A stretch of DNA of 64,000 nt from Closterium sp. NIES-65 (Eukaryota > Streptophyta > Zygnematophyceae > Desmidiales > Closteriaceae), in NCBI GenBank assembly GCA_948144175.1, contig CANXME010002064.1, forward strand, positions 62,001 through 126,000, in the 5' to 3' direction. The translations under genes and the position numbers were made by a program. This document shows positions 48,613 through 59,068 of this stretch, one piece after another. Below the pieces are notes generated by a model, which worked only from the letters and a program-made list of their open reading frames with translations, was not told where the DNA came from and made no database searches. The stretch's first letter is position 1. Each line of letters starts with the position of its first letter.

Positions 48613-49977
48613 TTAGGATTCTCCAATTTTCTCCAACGTCCCGCGGTCGCACACCGAGTGGGACGCACCACTATCCACCAGGGCCTGGAGGCGACGCCCG
48701 TTGCAGATCACCTCGAGTACTAGTGGTTGCTGCTGCTCCGAGTATCCGTAGATGGTATCGCTTATAGGATCGTAGGGTACGTCGAATATGTTATCCCTAG
48801 GTCCTGCGCTCAAAGATGCAGCTTCAGTATCAGTTTTCAACTGAGAAAGGTTAGAAGGATTTATCCGAGGCCGATTCGCCTTCTCTTGGGCCTGGAACCT
48901 TCCACTAAGCCTTTGCAGCTGTGTAGGCTTCATCTGTGGGGAACAGGGAGCCTTGAAACAGTGCTGCTGGGAGAGAATATTAACTCCTCGGAATGCTCGA
49001 CCCGTATTAGCGCTTTTGAGTAGGGTCCCCATAATACCCGGTACCGGTTTAATTTCTGACTCTCCCTTAATAAAGGCTTGAAACCCACGAGAAGTAATAT
49101 TCTTACTTGTCGGGGTATACGGCTGGAGTTTCCCGGTCGGTGCAGGGTCTTGTTTCGCGGATCCTCCATTAGTCTCGGCGATTTCCCCTGGTGCCGGCTG
49201 GTCGTGACGTTTTAAATTTGCGCCACCATATTCTCCTTTTTTCGCCCTCTCCGAAGTTGCCACGTTGTCCGTTTTCTGCTTCGGTGGTGCCTCACTGTTC
49301 TTGTCCTTCAGCTCCGCACACCTTCTCTTCATTTTCCAACACGCCAAGATACGATGTCCTGTAGCGCCGCAAAATTTGCACGTCTCATTATTTGCTAGCC
49401 GCTGCTCCACATCGCCCTCGTCGTTCTCCATTGGGTCGGCAGTCGTGGGTGGTGCCAATCGCCCCATGCCACTAGTTGGCTTGTTGCGTCGTGTTCCATA
49501 GTAGCTACTGTTCAACGTGTCGAACTGTTCGATCAGTGCTGCCGGAAACTGCGCCCACGTCCCCTCGCCTTGGACTATTCTGTTGTTGATCCACTCTAGA
49601 GCTGGGCCTCGTAACAGTGTTGCTGCGAGCCGTATGCGCATTGCGTCTTTTGTCGGGGTCGTGCATCTAACGGCTTCGAAGTAAATTTCGAGTTCAGCTA
49701 CAAATCGACGAACGTCGTTCCTTTTTACTGTAGGATCGAACGCCTCCGGTAGCCTCAGCTTCACTGCTTTGAGGTTAACTGTAGCTGCTGCCGTTGTCGC
49801 ATGTAGAATTGTCGGTGTAGCCGCTGCTGCTGCTGCTACTGTTGTCGCTGCTGCTGTGGCGGTTGCCGACTGGTTCGCAAGGAGTTTTTCGAGTCGTGGG
49901 AGCGCTGCACGTATTTGCTTATGCTCAGCACGTAACTCGGCGATTTTCTGTACTGAAATATCTCCTTTTCCCTCCAT
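48613..49977 (-). pseudogene. gag: gypsy G2 Gag-protease in one frame (Gag shortened)
   Basis: The minus-strand ATG at 49977 opens MEGKGDISVQKIAELRAEHK. It has the capsid start (EIYFEAVRC, LRGPALEWI), then jumps from the helix after LIEQF to a short segment and the knuckle CKFCGATGHRILAC. Against G1 about 85 residues of the capsid C-terminal part are missing. The frame continues without a shift into protease ([12 protein letters not shown]) and stops at TAA 48613-48615. It shows that Gag and protease can be one frame in this family. Confidence 0.88.
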
Positions 49978-50127
49978 TTGGCGATTTACAGGAAGATGCG
50001 CGACGAAAATAATCGAATTCTAGGTGCTGGTCGACTTACTGCGAGTCAATTTGACTGTAGAATCGACGAGCGCGAATTCTGTAGGTTGCGTAAATCTCCC
50101 TTAGGCGAAATTCGCGTCTGATCTTGG

Positions 50128-50264
50128 TGTCAGAACATATCTATAGCTTATACTATTGTGTAGGCTGTAGTGGGGTATCCCATAGGGGGTACAACCCAGT
50201 TAGGGTTTCATATTTGTACTGCCTTCATTCATAGTCCACACATTCCTGTTCTAAAATTCTCACA
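50128..50264 (+). repeat. 5' LTR of copia E
   Basis: Starts TGTCAGAACATATCTATAGC and ends AATTCTCACA. It differs from the 3' LTR at about two positions (CTGTAGTGG/CTGTGGTGG and CTAAAATT/CTACAATT). Confidence 0.93.
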
Positions 50265-51210
50265 TGGTATAGAGCGGGTTCCCTGTGGGAACTTCGCCTA
50301 GGGCCCACCGAAGCGCGCCCCGAGGCGCGCTAACTTTTTTTTTCCTCCCCCTCGAGCGACCCTCCGTGTCGCCCTTCCCTCGCGGCCCTGCCGCCCCTTC
50401 GGACGCGGCCCCGCCGCCATTTCGATCGCGGCCCCGCCGCCTACTCAGACGCGGCCCCGCCTCCTGCTCAGCCGCGGCCCCGCCGCCCGTTACGACGCGG
50501 CCCCGCCGCCCGCTACGACGCGGCCCCGCCGCCCGCTACGACGCGGCCCCGCGGCCTGCTCAGCCGCGGCCCCGCCGCCTGCTCAGACGCGGCCCCGCCG
50601 CCCGCTACGACGCGGCTCCGCCGCCTGCTCAGACGCGGCCCCGCCGCCCGCTCAGTCGCGGCCCCGCCGCCTGCTCAACCGCGGCCTCGCCGCCCGCTAC
50701 GACGCGGCCCCGCCGCCTGCTCAGCCGCGGCCCCCCCCGCCCGCTCAGACGCGGCCCCGCCGTCCCTTTCTGACGGCCACGCCGTCCTCTTCTGACGGCC
50801 CTGCAGCCGCGCCTGACAGCCCCGCCGTCCCCTCTACCGGCTCCGGCGCTGCACCCGACGGCCCCGCCGTCCCCTCTGCCGGCCCCGCCGCTGCTTCAAC
50901 CGGCCCCGCCGCTACCCCTACCGGCCCCGCTGCTGCACCTGTCGGCCCCGCCGCCCCAGCAGCCGAGCCGCAGTAGCAGCCGAGCCGCCCCAGTAGCCGA
51001 GCCGCCCCTGCAGCCGAGCCGCCCCAACAGCCGAGCCGCCCCCAGCAGCCGTGCCGCCCGAGCCGCCCGAGCCGCCCGAGCCGCCGAGTCGCCCGAGCCG
51101 CCCAGCAGCCGCGCCGCCGAGCCGCCCGAGCCGCCCGAGCCCTCCCTGCACTGCCCTGTCTGGTGAGCACTGAGCTTTACTCTGCGCACTGCCCTCTCTC
51201 TACTGCTGTC
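50265..51210 (+). promoter_or_regulatory. copia E leader: hairpin and GC-rich tandem repeats
   Basis: A perfect hairpin at 50313-50330 (arms GCGCGCC and GGCGCGC, loop CCGA) is followed by tandem CGACGCGGCCCCGCCGCCCG-type units (about 50390-50760) and GAGCCGCCC units (about 50990-51140). Layout is the same as in copia B although the repeat words differ. Confidence 0.65.
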
Positions 51211-54200
51211 ATGGCTACCCCCAGTGTCCTCACCTTTGACGCTGAGGGCAGAGCCATCGACTTTGACGTGTGGGTAGACGACCTACTGCTTTTCCTACAG
51301 TGCGACAGAGCTGACGGCCTCTCTCTCTTTGATCTCACTTCTGGTGCCTCTCCCGCCCCTGCTGCTACTGAGGATGCCACTGTTCGCTCACAGTGGGCCA
51401 CACACGATGCTGCTGCACGTCTTGCTGTGCGTCGCCACCTCCCTCCCGCTGAGCGTGCGCACTTTGGGTCGTACAAGAGTGCTCAGACCTTGTACGACGC
51501 CGTTATTGCACGCTACTCCACCCCTGCCACTGCTGCACTGAGCCGCCTCATGCTACCGTACCTCTTTCCCGACCTTGCTGCTTTTGCCACAGTCGCCGAC
51601 CTCATTACCCACCTGCGCACTAGTGACGCTCGCTTCCGCGCTGCACTTCCTGCTGAGTTCTGCGCCAAGAACCCCCCCCCCAAGTACTTCACTCTCTAAT
51701 ACATTGTCACCCGCCTCCCTGACTCCCTTCGTGGAGTCAGGGACGACCTACTCGCAGTCTGCCCCACCACTCTCACTGTCGAGCTCCTCGAGAAGTCCCT
51801 CCTAGCAGCCGAGAAGAGCATTCTCGCTGTAGGGGCCTCTCGTGGTGACCCACGCACCCCCATCTTTGAGGGGTGTTCCCCCTCCCCCCTCCTGCCCTCT
51901 GTCGCCTCTGCTGCTACGGCCGACCTTGTTGGTTTTGAGTCGGTCGGTGCGGCGTCTGCCCCCAGCGGGAGACGTCGCTCTGGCAAGAGCAAGGGGGGCA
52001 GGGGCGGTGGTGGAGGCGGCGGGGGCGGTGGAGGCGGCGGGAGAGGCAGCGGAGGAGGTGAGGGTGGTAGCGGGAGTGGTAGCGGGAGTGGAGGTGTCGG
52101 CGGAGGCAGTGGAGGCGGGGGCGGCAGCGGCGGTGGTGGTGGGAGTGAAGGCGGAGGCGGCGGTGGCGGCGGCGACAGTGGGAGTGGCGGTGGCAGCGGA
52201 GGTGGTGGCGGCGGCGGCGGAGGAGGCGGCGGAGGTCGTGGCTCGTCGAGGAGGAGTGGCTCCGGTGGTGGTCACCGCCAGCAGCAGCAGCGTGGTCAGG
52301 AGACCCTCTCCCCGCAGCAGCTCCGTGAGTGGTACTCTGCACGTCAGCGGGGTGGGGGTGCTGGTCCGTGCACTTACGTCCTGCGCACTGGCGACCGTGC
52401 GGGTGAGCAGTGTGGTGGTCCACACCCCGCCCAGCGTTGCTTCGGCCGCCTGACTGACGCTTGGCGCCGCCAGTTTCCTGACGCCTCTGAGATCCCTCGC
52501 TGGGACCAGCTGTCTAGGTCAGGAGTAGCTATCTTTGATCTTGACTTTGATGCTATTCTTGCTGCCATGTATGCTGTGACTATTAGTGAGGAGGGTGACT
52601 GTTACCGGTGTTTCCCGCCCGACCCGGGCATTGGTACTGCGGCTCTAGGTGCTGTTGAGGCTACTGCTCCAGGTGCTGGTGAGGCTGTTGCTCTAGGTGC
52701 CAGTGAGTCTGAGTCCTCAGGTGCTGGTGAGTCTGCTCTCTCAGGTACTGCGTCGGCTCCGCCCTCTCTCACTTTCACTCTTGACTCCGGGGCGTCTCGC
52801 TCCTTCTTTCGAGACCGCACCACACTCACGCCGCTTAGTCGGCCAGTGGCGGTCTCCCTGGCAGACCCCTCTGGGGGTCCTGTTCTGGCTCGCTACTCCA
52901 CTGTCCTGCCGTGCCCTGCGGTCCCGTCTGGCGCCCTGTCCGGTCTCTACCTCCCCTCGTTCTCTACGAACTTGGTGGCGGGTGCTGACCTACAGGATGC
53001 AGGGGTTGACCAGTTCACCCCTGCGCGCCGACGGGTCACCCACTGCACGGACGCGGACACGGGTCGACACCTGACCACGTTCACACGTGGGCCGGGGTCG
53101 AGCCTGTACACACTCACTGTTCTGTCTCCTCCTCCTGCGTCTGGTCAGGTAGCTGCGTCGGGTCAGGTGTTTGCTACAGCGCCCAGGTCTGGTCCTGAGT
53201 CTGCCCCCTGCTCGTGTCGCCTCCTGTCCCACGAGACCCTCCTGTGGCACCACAGGATGGGTCACCCCTCCCTGCCTCGTCTCCGGGGCATGGTCTCTCG
53301 CCTTCTCGTCTCTGGCCTTCCCCGGTCCCTACCTCCCCTTTCTCCGGGGCCTGGCCCTCCCTGTGTCCCCTGTGTCGAGGGTCGCCTGCGGGCTACCCCT
53401 CACTCCTCCCCGTTTCCTCCGACGGAGGCCCCGATGCAGACACTTCACATGGACGTGTGGGGCCCAGCCCGCGTCCGTGGACAGGGTCACGAGCGCTACT
53501 TCCTGCTTGTGGTTGACGACTACTCGCGTTACACCACAGTCTTCCCCTTGCGCAGCAAGGGTGAGGTCACTGAGGTGTTGATCGACTGGATCCGCGCAGC
53601 TCGTCTCCAGCTCAGGCGGAGCTTCGGCTCGGACTTTCCTGTTCTGCGTCTGCATTCGGACAGAGGCGGTGAGTTCTCCTCCGGCCTTCTGCGAGCCTAC
53701 TGTCGGGCACGAGGCATCCGCCAGACCTTCACGCTTCCGGACTCTCCACAGCAGAATGGGATTGCTGAGCGCCGCATCGGCATTGTCATGGACGTCGCCC
53801 GTACGTCCATGGTGCATGCGGCTGCCCCCCATTTTCTGTGGCCGTTTGCGGTTCGGTACGCCGCGCATCAGATCAACCTTCAGCCCAGAGTCTCCCGACC
53901 GGAGACCTCCCCAGCTTTGCTGTGGACGGGGAAGGTTGGCGATGCGTCGGCGTTCCGTGTCTGGGGATCTCGGGCGTTTGTCCGCGACTTGTCTGCGGAC
54001 AAGCTGTCCCCTCGTGCTGCTCCCTGTGTCTTCCTTGGCTTCCCCACAGACGCTCCCGGGTGGCAGTTTTACCACCCCTCCTCTCGTCGTGTTCTGTCCT
54101 CCCAGGACGTCACGTTCGACGAGTCAGTCCCCTTCTACCGCCTCTTCCCCAACCGCACTCCTTCCCTCCCCCCTCCGCCGGACTTCCTTGTGCCAGTTCC

Positions 54201-57135
54201 CCCCCCGGTAGACCCCCTCCCCCCTCAGGTTCCTGCCCCCTCAGGTGTGTCCCAGGTAGACGCAGTTGACCCGGTCGAGGTTACTGGTGACTCTGGTGCT
54301 GCTGCGGGTGCTGAGCCTGGGGGTGCTGACTCTGGGGGTGCTGTGCGCGGGGGTGCCGAGCCTGGAGGTGCTGCTACTGGGGGTGCTGGGCCTGGGGGTG
54401 CTGGGCCTGGGAGTGCTACTGCGGAGGGTGCTGAGTCTGGGGGTGCTGAGCCGGGGGGTACGGTGCCTGGAGCTGCTGAGCTAGGGGGTGCTGGGTCTGG
54501 GGGTGCTGGGTCGGGAGCTGCTGAGCCTGGGGGTACTGAGTCTGGAGCTGCTGGGCCTGGGGTTTCTCCTGCTGCTGCGTCTCGCCGGGAGCCCCTCTCT
54601 CCACAGGAGCTGCGCGAGTGGTTTGCTCGCCGCTGGAGGCGTGCTGCTGGAGTTGGAGCTTCTTCGACCGTCGAGGGTGCTGGTGCTGCCGGTCCCGGAG
54701 CTGCTGGGCCTGCGGGTACTCCTGGAGCAGGAGCTCCTGAGGGTGTTGTTGCTGAGACTACTGCTGTCTGTCCCGGCGGTGGTTCTGCTGCTGGTGCTGC
54801 TGGAGGTCCTGCCGCTAGCGGTGTTGATGGCGCTGGTGCTGTTGCTGAGGGTGCTGGTGCTGTCCCTGCGGGGTCTGGAGCTGCCGCGCGGCCTCGACCG
54901 TACTTCGTTCCGCTCCTGCAGCAGGTTCTTGGTCTTTCTCCTCCGGTAGAGTGTTCACAGCCTGTCCAGTCACAGTCACTGTTGGAGCCTTCCTCTCCAC
55001 TGCCTGCTCCCTCTCCTTACACTGGTCCTACTGGAGGTCTTGCTGAGCGTCGTGAGCCTGCGTCTCGTCCTGCGTCGCCTGTTCGTGCTGCTCGCACTAG
55101 TGGTCGCGGTTCGCGTCAGCGTCCTCCTCCTGTCCCTTGCACGCACCGGATGTCTCTGCGTCCGTCCACTGCTCCTCTGCGTGCCCCTTTGCCTTCTCCT
55201 CCTGAGTCCTCTCTTCCTGCGCTTGCCGACCCTGAGTCGGACTCTCTTCGTGCTGCCAGTCCTACTGTCACGCGTCTGCTTGCTACTGTCGTCACTGACC
55301 CCTCTTTTGAGTCCACTGCTGCGTCTGCTCTTGTCGCTGAGCTCATCGACTTTGCTGCTCGCTGTCGTCTAGACTACGCTGCTAGTCTTGTTGCTGAGTC
55401 TGCGTCTGTCTGTCCTCCGTCCGTCGGGGGTGAGTGTGCTCTTGGCACGGACGTCCTAGAGGACAGGCAGGAGGAGTTACAGTGTCTGGCTGCTGCTTCA
55501 CCTCATCTTGCGTCTGTACTGCTTGCTCCTGAGGGAGACCCGGATGCACTAGACATCCCGACTCCGCGCTCTTACGCGGAGGCCGTAGAGGGTCCCTACT
55601 CGTCTCAGTGGCAGGCAGCTATGGATGCAGAGATGGCTTCCTGGAAGTCCACAGGCACCTACGTTGACGCAGTTCCCCCTCCTGGGGCGAACATCGTCAG
55701 TGGCATGTGGATCTTCAGGGTGAAGCGGCCGCCGGGCTCTCCACCTGTCTTCAAGGCGCGGTACGTTGCTCGTGGCTTCAGTCAGCGGCAGGGAGTTGAC
55801 TACTTTCAGACCTTCTCTCCCACCCCGAAGATGACCACTCTTCGGGTGCTGCTGCACATAGCCGCTCAGCGCGACTACGAGCTTCACTCTCTCGACTTCA
55901 GCACTGCGTTCCTGCAGGGTAGCCTGCACGAGGAGATCTGGCTGCGCCGTCCACCTGGCTTCACTGGGACTTTCCCTCCTGGCACCCAGTGGAGCCTCCG
56001 ACGGCCAGTCTACGGTCTCCGCCAGGCACCGCGTGAGTGGCACGACACACTGAGGACTACGCTTGCGGCTCTTGGGTTTGCTCCTTCTACTGCTGACCCG
56101 TCGCTGTTTCTGCGCACCGACACTTCTCTGCCGCCGTTCTACATCCTCGTGTATGTCGACGACTTGGTCTTTGCCACAGCGGACACTGCTGGACTCGCCT
56201 ACGTGAAGTCCGAGCTGCTGAAGAGACACACGTGCACAGACTTGGGTGAACTGCGCAGCTACCTTGGCTTGCAGATCACTCGGGACAGAGCACGCCGCAC
56301 CATTACCTTGACTCAGTCACACATGGTGCAGCAGGTCCTTCAGCGCTTCGGCTTCACGTACTCCTCGCCTCAGGCCACTCCTCTGTCGACTCGCCACTCG
56401 CTCTCAGCTCTGCCTTCGGATGAGTCCGTAGAGTCGAGTGGCCCGTACCCAGAGCTTGTTGGCTGCCTCATGTACCTGATGACCTGCACACGGCCTGACC
56501 TTGCATACCCTCTGAGCATTCTTGCACGCTATGTTGCTCCTGGGAGACACCGACCAGAGCACATGGCTGCAGCGAAGAGGGTATTGCGCTACCTGTGCAG
56601 TACGTCAGGCATGGGGCTAGTGCTTGGAGGGCGGAGTCCAGTGGTCCTTACAGGGCACGCTGACGCTTCTTGGGCTGACGACCAGGCTACGCAGCGGTCG
56701 TCACAGGGTTACACCTTCAGTCTTGGTTCCGGCTCTGTCTCGTGGCGGGCTACTCGTTCGTCTTCGGTTCTCAGCTCCAGTTGTGAGGCTGAGATCTACG
56801 CCGGGGCCATGGCTGCACAAGAGCTTCGCTGGCTCACCTACCTGCTGACTGACCTTGGAGAGCCGCCTCGTTCTCCTCCAGTGCTGTACGTAGACAACAA
56901 GGCCATGCTGGCCTTGTGTCGAGAGCAGCGTCTGGAGCACAGAACGAAGCACATTGCTCTTCGCTACTTCCTTGCTCGTGAGCTACAGCAGCGTGGACAG
57001 TTGCGGCTTGCGTACGTGGCCTCTGAGGCCAACACTGCTGATGTGTTCACCAAGGCACTCGCGCCTTGTGACCATCAGCGCTTCTGCACCCAGCTGGGTC
57101 TTGTGCCTGTCTTGCCTCACTTGCTCTCCTCTTGA
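51211..57135 (+). pseudogene. copia E Gag-Pol polyprotein, one in-frame stop
   Basis: ATG 51211 opens MATPSVLTFDAEGRAIDF. Gag is broken only by TAA at 51697-51699 (copia B has TAC, Tyr). After it the frame is open to TGA 57133-57135. Order: Gag, Gly-rich tract (about 51985-52240), LREWYSAR, knuckle C-X13-C-X3-H-X4-C (about 52370), protease (TLDSGASRSFFRDR, about 52780), integrase (LWHHRMGHPS, CVPCVEG, MDVWGP, HSDRGGEF, NGIAERR), Gly-rich linker with LREWFARR, RT with VYVDDLVFATAD (about 56155) and RNase H (GHADASW, SCEAEIYA, YVDNK). All catalytic residues I can check are intact. Confidence 0.93.
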
Positions 57136-57352
57136 CTTTACTTGTACTGTGACATATATATATACCTGCTCTTGCTTGTCTAGTTTTATATATATATATA
57201 TGTCTGTACTCCTGCATGTGAACTGGCCTCTGGCCCTGCTCTTGTGCTCGGACTGTGTGGTGACTTTGTGATCCACCCCGAGCTTGCTTTGCTTTGCTTT
57301 GCTTGACTGGTCTTGTGACCCCTTGTTCTCCCCCACTTTGCCTATGGGGGTG

Positions 57353-57489
57353 TGTCAGAACATATCTATAGCTTATACTATTGTGTAGGCTGTGGTGGGG
57401 TATCCCATAGGGGGTACAACCCAGTTAGGGTTTCATATTTGTACTGCCTTCATTCATAGTCCACACATTCCTGTTCTACAATTCTCACA
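57353..57489 (+). repeat. 3' LTR of copia E
   Basis: Follows CCTATGGGGGTG and precedes the second CTTGG copy, after which the gypsy G2 leader continues to 57773. Confidence 0.93.
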
Positions 57490-57773
57490 CTTGGCCGTTG
57501 AGGAGAAAATCGATCCGACGCTCCAAATTCCAACTTTTTTGGGCGAAATTCTCTGGGCCGTTGAGATGAAACTCGATCGAACGGTCGAAACTCCAACCTT
57601 TCCACAAGTTAATCTGAGGGGTGTTCGAAAACCGAATCGAGGGGGACTTAGAAAAATTGCGCGGAACTGGTTTTACATACCCGTATCGGCGCTTTCGTCG
57701 TCGCCCCCGCGGTTTTTAAAGGCCGGAACTAAGCGGTTGAAGACCTCGCGTGTAAACCCGCTCTGATACCAAG

Positions 57774-58146
57774 TGTGAGGATCTGGGATCGAGCTCAGAA
57801 AAGATGATTCAAATTGAATTGAATGATCACCTGGGTACAACACGAGGCTATATATAGGCTCGACACAAGGCCCCGTAACCAGGTGTTACGCGAAGGTTCC
57901 GCGGGTCGCGAAGCGTCCCGAACAGATCCTTACCGAATTCGGTAGAAGGCAATTATGTGGCAACCGAAAAGCCAGAATTCGGTGCACGCAACCTAGCTCG
58001 GTGCTATAACTATAATAAAATATAGGAAAGCACCTAGCCTAGGAAATCAAGCAATTCATGCATGCATATGATTATCCTATGCTAGAAATAGCATGATAAA
58101 GTAGAGGCAAGCAAGCATAGCTGGCATAAGCCGTCGTACTCTCACA
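57774..58146 (-). repeat. 5' LTR of gypsy G2
   Basis: Minus-strand LTR. Its inner side carries the primer site (GCTCTGATACCA on the plus strand, 57760-57771), and its outer side the CTGCA duplication at 58147. Confidence 0.92.
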
Positions 58147-58151
58147 CTGCA

Positions 58152-58656
58152 GAAGTGGCTCGTAATCGCTCGGCTTCGTAATGATGGTGCGCCACCAATC
58201 CATGCTGGGACTTTACAATAACAATATTGCGTATCGAATCTTAGTCGCATCAGACGAGCCATAGTTAATATAAAAAAACACGTTCATGGTGAAAATACAC
58301 TCCTAAGCCGTCGGACCACCCTAATGACTCAGGTTAAAGCATGGCGGATGCTGCGGCTTGAGTGGCATCGGCAAAAAAAGGGTCGACTCATCGTTCTATG
58401 CCGTGGCAATAACGCGCTGTTGGGTCTCCGGCACACTCGTCGCTCCGGGGTGTGTCGTCTTGTGGTCGTCGCGCACTTTGATGCATACGACGCCATCATC
58501 ACTAGCGCTCAAGCATTGTTCTATGCTCTTGTGTTGAAATGTTGATGGTGCTGCCATTGCTGTTGTTGCTTGTGTCTGTGATTGCGTCTGGCTTACAGTG
58601 CGCTGGAGGTTTTCTCGCTCTTGCGTGAGATCGGCGAGATTAATGCAATCTGCCAT
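58152..58656 (-). pseudogene. relic of an old gypsy-type Gag, upstream part
   Basis: The minus strand opens MADCINLADLTQERENLQRT, a coiled-coil-like start with a Gln/Thr-rich stretch. Further down (about 58250-58152) it reads DATKIRYAILLL, then a stop and SPSMDWWRTIITKPSD, which is the typical gypsy capsid text before a Trp-Trp pair. It was continuous with 45049-44790 before G2 inserted. Several stops are present. Confidence 0.5.
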
Positions 58657-59060
58657 TCTGAAAGGACGTCGGCCAGATTAGGTGCTAGGTGCAATCGTCG
58701 CTACACATGCTTGCAAGAGAGCACAAGGACAATGGCTCCTAGTATGATGAGAGGAAGTTGGTCATTTCGAGGAAATATTGCACTAAAGAGTCAAATGAGC
58801 ACAATGTGACCGAACATTTATAACGAAAACATGTAAACAATAACGTGGTGCGTGCGAGCTAATTAGTGCGATACTGGCAGCGAGGTTCGGGCTAGTCTTG
58901 AAGCGTAGACTGACTCGGCCAAGTCCAGTAGTGCATTGGAAAAATGTGATGTGCAAGAGCGGCAAGACACCGTTAGTAGCGACGGGCGAAGAAATTGTTG
59001 GTCTTGTACGCGTTGCTGAGGTGGCGGTAAGGAATGCTGAAAGAAATCTTTACATGCATG
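58657..59060. other. unassigned flank
   Basis: Mixed-composition DNA between the gag relic and the broken end of copia F. I see no gene or repeat in it. Confidence 0.4.
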
Positions 59061-59068
59061 GCACAAGG

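Larger units (their letters stand above)
50128..57489 (+). mobile_element. Ty1/copia retrotransposon E, full length, nested in gypsy G2
   Basis: LTRs 50128-50264 and 57353-57489 (137 bases, two differences) are flanked by the duplication CTTGG (50123-50127 and 57490-57494). It has a primer-site-like TGGTATAGAGCGG, a GC-rich repeat leader, gag-pol with one stop, a tail and the polypurine tract GGGGGTG. This is the best-preserved copia of the window. Confidence 0.95.
45050..58146 (-). mobile_element. Ty3/gypsy chromovirus G2, minus strand, split by copia E
   Basis: LTRs 45050-45422 and 57774-58146 (373 bases, roughly five differences) are flanked by the duplication CTGCA (45045-45049 and 58147-58151). 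The primer site on the minus strand is TGGTATCAGAGC beside the right LTR. Gene order on the minus strand is gag-protease, RT, RNase H, integrase, chromodomain. It belongs to the same family as G1 and is inserted in an older gag relic. Copia E occupies its leader. Confidence 0.94.
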
